This document shows positions 16,847 through 24,099 of a stretch of DNA of 49,912 nt, in pieces (within the stretch, counting starts at the first letter, position 1; every line of letters begins with the position of its first letter). The notes beneath the pieces were generated by a model. That model ran no database searches and was not told the DNA's origin. It worked only from the letters and a program-made list of their open reading frames with translations. The position numbers were made by a program, and so were the translations under genes. This DNA comes from an uncultured Bacteroidales bacterium (lineage in GTDB: Bacteria > Bacteroidota > Bacteroidia > Bacteroidales > UBA932), in assembly GCA_900317845.1 (NCBI GenBank), contig ONII01000017.1:1-49912 (forward strand), given 5' to 3'.

Positions 16847-19312
16847 TTAATTCCAGTTTACATTCCAGGCCTCCCGCCAAGTCGGAACTCTATAGGTTTT
16901 GCCATCCAGTTTCATGTGACCATCGCGCCATTCCTTGTCGTTGGCATTTTTAAACGAATAAACTTCTATTAAATCGCCTTTTAGCGCATCCGCGTTCAAA
17001 GGACTGGCAAAACATTTTAATTCTGCCACAAGGGTTAGCCTGTGACCGTCGAATGTGGTGGTGGCATACTCTGTCCCACGGTCGTATACCGCATCTACGC
17101 GGTACATCAGGATGGGCTCGTTCCACATATCCAAATGGTTTTTCCAATCGGCCGAACCATAAAGAAAGGCCCCGACGTTGTTGACGGCCGCATCATCCGT
17201 CTGGGTGCGGATATTTCTATCCGTATCCGTATTCTCGAGCGGCTGCGTGGCATAAAAATCCGTCGCATAGTAACCAACCAATTGCGAATTGGCAAGATCC
17301 TGAAGCGTAATGAGGTCGGAGGAAAAGACATCGTAAGACTTTGCCGTCAGGTCCGGAGAGACAGGGTAATGTTGCCAGAAGAAGTAAGGTGTATGTGCGT
17401 TATCCAGACTGATGGGATACAGGAAACGGAAGAGAGGCTGCTTTCCTTTGTAATATTGCTCAGGCTCAGGCTCGTAATAGGCGACACTGAACGCCTGGGT
17501 CAAATTGCGAGCATCGCCCCATCCCTTGGTTGCCTGAACCATATCCAGAAGATTCCAGCCTGTATGGTCCTTCACGTGTTTTACCACCTTCTCGGCAATC
17601 TTCCTGTCATCTTCATCTATTTGCGCAAAAGCATTTCGGCCGTTTCCATAATAGTTGCGAATATAAGTAGCGGCACGGATGGCCTGGTCAAAAGTAGACA
17701 GTCCGTACACTTGTTTCCCATCAGGACTTAATCCATCAAAGGATACCAGTTCCGCTATCGGGGCGGCTTCACAATCGTAATCCATATTAAGTCCATTTCC
17801 CTGGCCCGCCACATTCATGACAACCCAAAGCTTTTCTTTCTCATCTTTTAAAATGCTTCCTATGGAATAATGGCCAATACCCCCGAAGTTCCTGAGATCC
17901 TGGCTCTGACGGTCGTTGACAATCATCCCCTCCGTAATTTCCGGCTGGTGTTCTTTTACATTGGCAATCGGAAGCAAGTCGCTATAGTAACGATACACCT
18001 CCTCGGTACCGGGAATGGGCTGGTCCACTGCCGGCGTTTTCCCGTCTCTGGCAAGGTCTGAAGCAATGGCGTAACGCACAATGTAACGGGGGCTGCTGTC
18101 TCCAAAGAAGTCTTGATAGATGACGGATTTCTTGTTTCTCACATCAAACTCCTGGATGTCCTTGGCCGGCTGATTCTTGTAAATCATCTGCACTTTTTGG
18201 TCTGTGTAAGGAGTTTTTGTCTGCATGTTGGCGTTTACGCCGCCAGGATTATTCACAAATTTGGCCTGGTACACAGTGGCATAATTGGATGTTGATGTCC
18301 ACCAGGAGTAGCCTTTGTACAGGAAATGGATACCGGCGCCGTTAATCTGCTGGGCAATATTGTCCAGGGAAGTACCTAACACCAGGTTATCGATGCCCTT
18401 TTCTTTCCATACCACCGCCACATTGTTCCAGAAACTGGCATTGTTATACTTGACATTGCTCTGGTGAAAATCGTGGAAGATGGGAAGGCCGGAGGGACCG
18501 AACAAGCCTTCTTCGCTATAATACAGAATGTTCTGTTCCCACTGCTTGGGATAGCACATGGCATAAAGCATTTCCGCAAAATTCTGCATGTGCTCTTTGC
18601 TGTTCTTAAGCCCGGTAGGGAAAGCATACTCCTTCTTGTTGCTTCCGGTGTATGTCCATATGTTCTTCTGGGGAAGCGAGCCCACGCACATCCAGTGGGA
18701 ATCCTCCTTACCCTCGGGACCAAATGCGGGGCGTACGCATACCCAGTATTCCTCGATGCCGCCGTCGTTGGTACGCTTGACCACATCACCAAAACGATAA
18801 TAGGCGGCATGCGAGAAAGAGCCGTTCTCTCCGCTCTGTTCCACAGAACGGTAGATAATCTTGGAAAGGTGCGGGATGGTAGGAATCTTCACCGTTACCT
18901 CCGCCCAAGACGAGGTGCCATCCGTCTTGGTATAGGTAAGCGTACCCACCTCCGAGTTACTCCAGGTGTAGGTTGGGGTGTCCTCATCAATGGTGTCCAC
19001 GCCAACCAGATTGGCAAAGCTTTGGGCGGCCGCAGCGGCGGAGTTGCTCTTCACGATACGGGCCTGGGCGTCGGATGCGTCCGCAATGCCAATCACCGGC
19101 TCAAAGGTTTTGCCTTCGTAGTCCTGACCGATATCCGAGGCCGCTACCAGCTGCCCCACCACGTCCCAGAACTGCTCTGTCTTCTGGGCTTGCTCCTGTT
19201 CCTTCTTCGCCTGCTCCTCAGGGCTCAATGTCTCCTTTTTGCAGGAGAGCGCAAACAGTCCCGTGGCGCATACCAGCGCTGCCAGGAACAAATACTTACA
19301 TACGGTTTTCAT
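16847..19312 (-). CDS. Array-specific long lipoprotein, paralogue C
   Basis: 821 residues from the ATG at 19312. This start gives a proper lipoprotein signal (MKTVCKYLFL... ending ALSC, Cys 24) and lies downstream of the promoter -7 box at 19335-19342, so the earlier in-frame TTG cannot be used from that promoter. Same two-part architecture as paralogues A and B: EEQAKKEQEQAQKTEQFWD linker, GKTFEPVIGIADASDAQAR, PHLSKIIYRSVEQSGENGS, YYRFGDV, LYAMCYPKQWEQNILYYSEE, WWTSTSNYATVYQAKF. The C-terminal half is the most diverged of the three (ends YRVPTWREAWNVNWN). It is the first gene behind the internal promoter, so it and everything down to 4691 may form a separately controlled transcript. No domain recognised. 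Confidence 0.65.
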   Translation of the reverse strand: MKTVCKYLFLAALVCATGLFALSCKKETLSPEEQAKKEQEQAQKTEQFWDVVGQLVAASDIGQDYEGKTFEPVIGIADASDAQARIVKSNSAAAAAQSFANLVGVDTIDEDTPTYTWSNSEVGTLTYTKTDGTSSWAEVTVKIPTIPHLSKIIYRSVEQSGENGSFSHAAYYRFGDVVKRTNDGGIEEYWVCVRPAFGPEGKEDSHWMCVGSLPQKNIWTYTGSNKKEYAFPTGLKNSKEHMQNFAEMLYAMCYPKQWEQNILYYSEEGLFGPSGLPIFHDFHQSNVKYNNASFWNNVAVVWKEKGIDNLVLGTSLDNIAQQINGAGIHFLYKGYSWWTSTSNYATVYQAKFVNNPGGVNANMQTKTPYTDQKVQMIYKNQPAKDIQEFDVRNKKSVIYQDFFGDSSPRYIVRYAIASDLARDGKTPAVDQPIPGTEEVYRYYSDLLPIANVKEHQPEITEGMIVNDRQSQDLRNFGGIGHYSIGSILKDEKEKLWVVMNVAGQGNGLNMDYDCEAAPIAELVSFDGLSPDGKQVYGLSTFDQAIRAATYIRNYYGNGRNAFAQIDEDDRKIAEKVVKHVKDHTGWNLLDMVQATKGWGDARNLTQAFSVAYYEPEPEQYYKGKQPLFRFLYPISLDNAHTPYFFWQHYPVSPDLTAKSYDVFSSDLITLQDLANSQLVGYYATDFYATQPLENTDTDRNIRTQTDDAAVNNVGAFLYGSADWKNHLDMWNEPILMYRVDAVYDRGTEYATTTFDGHRLTLVAELKCFASPLNADALKGDLIEVYSFKNANDKEWRDGHMKLDGKTYRVPTWREAWNVNWN

Positions 19313-19334
19313 ATAGCGTTGTATTAAAATTGAC

Positions 19335-19366
19335 AAAAATAAGGTAAATAAACCCCCATATCCAAT
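19335..19366 (-). promoter_or_regulatory. Internal promoter of the lipoprotein array
   Basis: On the minus strand TTG (19366-19364), 21 bases, then TATTTTTG (19342-19335), an exact TAnnTTTG -7 box. The predicted start is about 15 bases before the ATG at 19312. It lies in the only sizeable gap (129 bases) inside the array. Confidence 0.65.
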
Positions 19367-19382
19367 ACCCCCGGGGTAAAAA

Positions 19383-19422
19383 TTGACGCAGAGTTACAAA
19401 AATGCCCCAATTTTTTACTCAA
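19383..19422 (-). promoter_or_regulatory. Operator candidate shared with the 3465-3503 site
   Basis: Plus-strand TTGACGCAGA (19383-19392) and AATTTTTTAC (19409-19418) repeat the elements at 3465-3474 and 3490-3499, with 16 versus 15 bases between. The second half-site here is degenerate (TACTCAA against TACGCAG). A further shared stretch, TGTCTTTTTTGACGGAATT (19425-19443), resembles TGTCTTTTTGGCGTAATT at the first site. Both sites sit about 25-27 bases upstream of the -33 region. A common activator is the simplest explanation. Confidence 0.45.
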
Positions 19423-19441
19423 AGTGTCTTTTTTGACGGAA

Positions 19442-20791
19442 TTACTCGTCGGGCGTGGTAATTTCGGGCTCTGCATCCAAGTTTACGGGGCCATAGAAAG
19501 CGTTGTACCTGTACACCTCCGTAAAGCCGCTAATGGCGTACTTGACATGGAAGCGGTGGTCGGAGGCAAGATCGGCCCCGGAGGAGTGGCGAATCACCCA
19601 GCGGTATGCGCCGTCGTTGTTGAAAAAGCGCATGTAATTGCCCGTATTGCCGCTCATGGAACGGCAATCCAGCACCATGTTACTGACCTCCTGCTCCCGG
19701 GTAGGATACTCGGCAAGGTGCATATTGTGCTCCTTGTCACCGGTTCCTTCTTTATACACGGCTTCAAACAAGGTACAGTTATAGGTAGAAGCATACCACC
19801 GGTTCCCCCGGAACAGCAGGTGAAGGCCGTCGGCATCCAGGCGGCGAAGGAAGTCTGCTTCATCTACCCCGAAGACTGTCCGGAAAATGCCCCTCTCTGT
19901 CCAGGCCCTGTGCACCCTTTCCCAGAAATAGCGGTTGTGGTAGTCAAGATTGGTTTTTTTGAAATCCGTAAAGAACGGCATACCTACATTATACCACGCC
20001 TGCGAATCATCATGATATGTATTGACGTTTTCTTCCCACTGGTCAGGATGTGCAATAGCGTATAACATTTCCGCCAGGTTCTGCATGTTCTCGTTATCCC
20101 GGCTGATGCCGCTGTTGGGGACGTACCATTCCCGGCCCGAACCAGAAAGATTGGTAACAAACTTGTCCGGAACCGTGTTGACGCATATCCAGCGCGAGAT
20201 TTGCTTATTCTCGGGGCCGAAAGCCGGTCGTACGCACACCCAGTACTCCGTTTTTCCTTCCGGCAGGGTGCGGGAGATGACATCGCCAAAGCGATAATAG
20301 GCGGCGCCACGGAACGCAGGGGCGTTATAGCCCATTTGCTTGGCTGTCCTATATATAATATTGGTCAAATGGGGCATTTGCTTGATACTCACTTTTACCG
20401 ATGCCAGGGAGCTTCCGTCTTTGCTTTGGGTATAAGTGAGGGTGCCCACCGCCGGGTGCGAAAAGGTATAAGTGGCGGTTTGGGGATCAAAATTCTCCAG
20501 GCCCACAAGATTGGCGAAACGCAAGGCTGCAGAGGCCTGGTCATTGGTTTCCACTTCACGGTCGTAGGAACCCTCCACGGCCGTACCTAAAGTGGGCTCA
20601 AAGGTTTTGTCCAGGTAATCCGGCGTGTAGTTGTCCGGATTGGTGAGCTGCCCCACAATGCCCCAGAAAACTTGTTCGTCATCGGTTTCCTGCCCGGATA
20701 CAGGAGTGGGATCGGGGGTCTTTTTGCAGGAGACGGCAAGCAGGGTCGCCGTCATCACCAGGATGCTGATTGCAAGATTGTGTATTTTCAT
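19442..20791 (-). CDS. Array-specific lipoprotein, single-module paralogue D
   Basis: 449 residues, lipoprotein signal ending AVSC (Cys 22). It contains only the first half of the long paralogues: FWGIVGQLTNPDNY, KTFEPTLGTAVEGS, FANLVGLENFDPQTATYTFS, PHLTNIIYRTAKQMGYN, YYRFGDVISRTLPEGKTEYW, LAEMLYAIAHPDQW, FFTDFKKTNLDYHNRYFWERV, LHLLFRGNRWYASTYN, YRWVIRHSSGADL, EVYRYNAFYGPV. It stops at AEPEITTPDE, exactly where the long forms continue into their second half after PEIT. It may represent the ancestral unit or a truncated copy. It starts 14 bases after the preceding peptidase gene. Function unknown. Confidence 0.65.
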   Translation of the reverse strand: MKIHNLAISILVMTATLLAVSCKKTPDPTPVSGQETDDEQVFWGIVGQLTNPDNYTPDYLDKTFEPTLGTAVEGSYDREVETNDQASAALRFANLVGLENFDPQTATYTFSHPAVGTLTYTQSKDGSSLASVKVSIKQMPHLTNIIYRTAKQMGYNAPAFRGAAYYRFGDVISRTLPEGKTEYWVCVRPAFGPENKQISRWICVNTVPDKFVTNLSGSGREWYVPNSGISRDNENMQNLAEMLYAIAHPDQWEENVNTYHDDSQAWYNVGMPFFTDFKKTNLDYHNRYFWERVHRAWTERGIFRTVFGVDEADFLRRLDADGLHLLFRGNRWYASTYNCTLFEAVYKEGTGDKEHNMHLAEYPTREQEVSNMVLDCRSMSGNTGNYMRFFNNDGAYRWVIRHSSGADLASDHRFHVKYAISGFTEVYRYNAFYGPVNLDAEPEITTPDE

Positions 20792-20805
20792 ATCGCTCTA
20801 GTTTT

Positions 20806-23043
20806 TTATTCTCGCCACAGGAAGTAGTCTTCCATATTCTCCGTGTACACGGAGCCGTATTGAGCATGGTTATAGATAGATACATGGGAGCCGTTGGTGG
20901 TACTGGCCAGCTCCTTATATAAGTCGTATATCGTGATTCGGTTGTCTGCCACGATGCAGTCGCGGAACGTTCGCGCAAAAGCGTTGGAAAGGTACACGCC
21001 CAGCTCCCGGCTGTGGACATCGGCCTTGCTGCTCTCGTAGGGATTGGCGGCCGTGAGCACCAGCACATCCGGAATCCCCCTCAGGGCCTCTCCCCAGCGT
21101 CCGCTGTAGCAGGTCTCGATGGCAAAAAACATCCGGCGGTACTTGTTCTGCTCGTGCAGAGCAGTGACGATATCCTTGATTCGCTGCTTGCCAAAATATT
21201 CCCGAGCGTCTTCATCGCCCCAAAGCGGACCCTCTTTATCTCCTCCATGGCCGCTCCAGAAGAAGAAGATATTGGAGCCTTCGTCCGGGTAAATGACCTG
21301 CGGCAAGCGCTCGCTGACTTGTCCTGTCATGATGCCGGCCACGTCTTCCGGCCTAAGGTCTGTAAAATGATAGTCCACCACCGCGCCTTTGCGGACATCC
21401 TCTCCCATGATGCCGGCATCCCCGTCCGCGCCACCGCCCCGTTCCACGAAGATCTGGCCGGGATAAATGTTCCGCGGATTGTCATACAGGTTGTCTTCCA
21501 CGATAAGGACGATGTGGTCGTCTTCATAGCCGCTGCGGCGCAGCAGCTGGTACATGGCAAAAGCATCGGCCTGGTGCCGATAATTGCTCCAAGTGGTGGA
21601 AGGACTCAGCACCACCGCCCAGCGGCTGGTGATGGGCCCCAGGTCGTGATCTACAGGGGTATCGCTGAACACCTGCTCCCACTGTTTGTCCCGCTCCCAC
21701 ATGGCGGTAACGGACGCCTCCGTATTGCTGCCCGCTGCGGAAAGGTAGCAGACGGGTTCCACTTTGTCCGCACCATCGCCCATGGACCAGAGCATGTAGG
21801 TGGTGTTCAGGATGCTGGTATAGTTGCCCTGGGCGAATGTAAGGTGGCCGGTGGCGCCGCTCAGGGACACCGGTTTACCGGCTCGGATTTGCGTAAATGC
21901 CGTGGTGAGACCGGCGGCATCCCACTGGGTAGCCTCCCCTTCAGTAGAAGCCACCAGGGAGCGCATATGGTCCGTGAGGCCAATGGTATAGGGACTCTGC
22001 AGATACTCCACTTGCTTGCCATCGATTATGCAGCGATCCCCGTTCACCATCTGGTGCGTCTTGCCCAGCGCCAGCAGGCAAAGGGCATCGTACACCTGCG
22101 CCTCCCCCCTGTAGGGCAGGCGGCCATAGAGTTCCTTATAGCTTTGCGGATATCCCAGGTTCATGGAGCCCACAGGCGTTACGCCCAGGTAGAAAGTATG
22201 CCTGTCGTCCCAGGAATTGATGAAGCGGGACTCATAGCAGTCATCGGCACAGATGGGGTAAATGTGGGGGAAATCCACCAGCTGGCGGCATACTTCCTCA
22301 TACAGGCTGGCATCCGACAGGGCGATAAGCAAAAACACCTTCTCCCCCTGGGCGGCTTCGCTGGCCTCCTGCAGGAAAGGACGCAAATCCTGTCCTTTGG
22401 CATAGGTTAAGGGCGCCTCTACGGCCATGTGGATTTCCTGCTCGGTGGCATAGAACGCGAACCAGTCCTTGAACGACTGCCCGTAGGTATCGTTGCTGTA
22501 TACCATGGCCACGTCCGTAGCGCCCACTGCACGGGCAGCCCCAATCATAATCTCGCACTGGGTAATGTCACTTTCCGTGAAGAACCACGCATAGGTTTCC
22601 TGGGCGTAAATGCGCTGCAATTCCACACTGGTGCAGGTGGGCATCAGAACCGGCAGACGGTCCTCGCGCGCGTAGCGAAGAATGTGCTGCGCGTTGTAGG
22701 AATAGTACGGGCCCACCACGGCATGGCAGGTGTCTGCGCCCTCCTCCGGATGGGTGAGCGCGTAGCCCAGGGCGTCCAGGTCTTCCGTTTCCTCATTGTG
22801 ATAACGAAGGTTCAGCCTTACAGGGTTATCCACGCGGTTCTGCGCCAGCGCAATGGCCTTCTGCGCCAGCCCTATACTCTCTGTCCACTGTTCTTTAATT
22901 GCCTGGGGAGCAATCACGTCCACATTCAGGACTACCTCTTTCCCCGCCGGCTCCACGGGAAGCGGATCCGGCGTCTTGCTGCAGGAGAGGACGCCAAGGC
23001 TCACGATTAAAAAAAGCAATATGACAATCTTCGTCCGTTTCAT
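20806..23043 (-). CDS. Lipoprotein fusion: type 1 periplasmic-binding domain plus legumain-like C13 cysteine peptidase (unit 2)
   Basis: 745 residues, lipoprotein signal ending LSC (Cys 21). Residues about 35-400 resemble LivK/ANF-receptor type 1 binding proteins (CHAVVGPYYSYNAQHILRYA, RLPVLMPTCTSVELQRIYA, ATDVAMVYSNDTYGQSFKDW). From about 473 a peptidase family C13 domain follows: RWAVVLSPSTTWSNYRHQAD is the legumain/GPI8 opening motif. The catalytic pair is visible as SGHGG (His 599) and FAIETCYSG (Cys 645). Family C13 enzymes cut after Asn/Asp or act as transamidases; they belong to clan CD with caspases and gingipains. A ligand-gated protease in the periplasm or at the surface is a reasonable reading. 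It starts three bases after the BMP-like gene upstream and repeats the pairing seen at 24096-27315. Confidence 0.82.
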   Translation of the reverse strand: MKRTKIVILLFLIVSLGVLSCSKTPDPLPVEPAGKEVVLNVDVIAPQAIKEQWTESIGLAQKAIALAQNRVDNPVRLNLRYHNEETEDLDALGYALTHPEEGADTCHAVVGPYYSYNAQHILRYAREDRLPVLMPTCTSVELQRIYAQETYAWFFTESDITQCEIMIGAARAVGATDVAMVYSNDTYGQSFKDWFAFYATEQEIHMAVEAPLTYAKGQDLRPFLQEASEAAQGEKVFLLIALSDASLYEEVCRQLVDFPHIYPICADDCYESRFINSWDDRHTFYLGVTPVGSMNLGYPQSYKELYGRLPYRGEAQVYDALCLLALGKTHQMVNGDRCIIDGKQVEYLQSPYTIGLTDHMRSLVASTEGEATQWDAAGLTTAFTQIRAGKPVSLSGATGHLTFAQGNYTSILNTTYMLWSMGDGADKVEPVCYLSAAGSNTEASVTAMWERDKQWEQVFSDTPVDHDLGPITSRWAVVLSPSTTWSNYRHQADAFAMYQLLRRSGYEDDHIVLIVEDNLYDNPRNIYPGQIFVERGGGADGDAGIMGEDVRKGAVVDYHFTDLRPEDVAGIMTGQVSERLPQVIYPDEGSNIFFFWSGHGGDKEGPLWGDEDAREYFGKQRIKDIVTALHEQNKYRRMFFAIETCYSGRWGEALRGIPDVLVLTAANPYESSKADVHSRELGVYLSNAFARTFRDCIVADNRITIYDLYKELASTTNGSHVSIYNHAQYGSVYTENMEDYFLWRE

Positions 23044-23046
23044 ACA

Positions 23047-24099
23047 TCACTGGTTTCTAGGGATGTTATCTGTGCAGTACCCGTCCCAAGCACCGTGTTC
23101 CTCCATCAGGGGCATCTGCTCTCCCCGGGCCCAGCGGACGCACCACCCGCACAAGGCTTTGCCAAAGTCGCGTGTGATGAAAAACCGGCTGGCCAGGGAC
23201 ATCTGACGGGCATCCATCAAAAGGGAGGTGAAGGTTTTTTCGGGCGCGTCCAGCAGGAAATAGTCCCACCCCGCATTCGCGGCCCCCAAGTCCACCACCG
23301 CAAAGGAATTCAGCGCATAATTGAATGCATTCTGCATCATATTGGCCCACTGGAAGGCCGACTCCAGCGCCGTGGTTTCAAAGGTAGTGGAGAAAATCCC
23401 TTCGCTGGCATCCGTGGAAAGAGGGGTAAGATAAATGGCATCTTCCCCGCCCAGCTCCCGGGAGAAAACTTCATAGAGGCTATCCCGGTAGGTGACAATG
23501 TCCTCCGAGTACAGCCGGAAGAAAGGAAGGGTGTGCTCGTCCGGCTTTTCCGCCTTCATATACCGGCAGAAAGCCCGGGCCGATGCGGCGGCCGATATAT
23601 TGAGCCCGTGGATTCTCTCTCCAAGGACGTAGTCCTCGGCGGCTATCCGGACATCATCTTCGTTCATCTTCAGGACCAGGACCTCATCGGTATCTCCCAG
23701 CTGCGCGTACAATTCGTCGAACCACTCCAGCATGTAAGGCTCCGTAATCACCACCAGCCGGCGCTTATAGGGTTTTCCATAGAACGGGTTGCTGCTGTTT
23801 TTGAGCCAGGAGGCCAATTGGTTATTGGTCTCCGTATAGGTATCGGCTGATATGAAACGTACATCCAGGGAATCTGCATCCGGAAGCGTGCCCTCCCTCT
23901 TAAGGGAATACAAGCCGCTCATCACGGAGTCTGCGTAGCCATTGTCTCCCAGTTGTCCGGGGCCGAACAGCGCCATCACCTGCATAGGGGCACCGGTGGC
24001 TTCCGCGGCCGGCTGTTCCGGCTGCTGCGGCTGCGCGGGTTGCTTGCTGCAGGAAAGGACCATCAGAAGCATGGCGGCGATATAAAGGGTCTTTCTCAC
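23047..24099 (-). CDS. BMP/PnrA-like substrate-binding lipoprotein (unit 2)
   Basis: 350 residues from a GTG start at 24099 that overlaps the previous stop (GTGA). Lipoprotein signal ending LSC (Cys 17), then a Gln/Pro/Glu-rich linker. The core begins VMALFGPGQLGDNGYADSVMSGLYSL, which fits the first strand and helix of basic-membrane-protein (BMP/PnrA/Med) binding proteins, where a GDN/S-F motif recurs. The rest (KRRLVVITEPYMLEWFDELY, FNYALNSFAVVDLGAANAGWDYF) is compatible with the fold but diverged. It is translationally coupled to both neighbouring PBP-C13 peptidase genes, suggesting a sensory partner rather than a transporter part; no ABC transporter genes lie nearby. Family assignment is moderate. 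Confidence 0.6.
   Translation of the reverse strand: MRKTLYIAAMLLMVLSCSKQPAQPQQPEQPAAEATGAPMQVMALFGPGQLGDNGYADSVMSGLYSLKREGTLPDADSLDVRFISADTYTETNNQLASWLKNSSNPFYGKPYKRRLVVITEPYMLEWFDELYAQLGDTDEVLVLKMNEDDVRIAAEDYVLGERIHGLNISAAASARAFCRYMKAEKPDEHTLPFFRLYSEDIVTYRDSLYEVFSRELGGEDAIYLTPLSTDASEGIFSTTFETTALESAFQWANMMQNAFNYALNSFAVVDLGAANAGWDYFLLDAPEKTFTSLLMDARQMSLASRFFITRDFGKALCGWCVRWARGEQMPLMEEHGAWDGYCTDNIPRNQ

Noticed and set aside
19313-19336. Earlier TTG start for paralogue C
   Set aside because: It lies inside the -7 box and would put eight extra residues ahead of a clean signal peptide.
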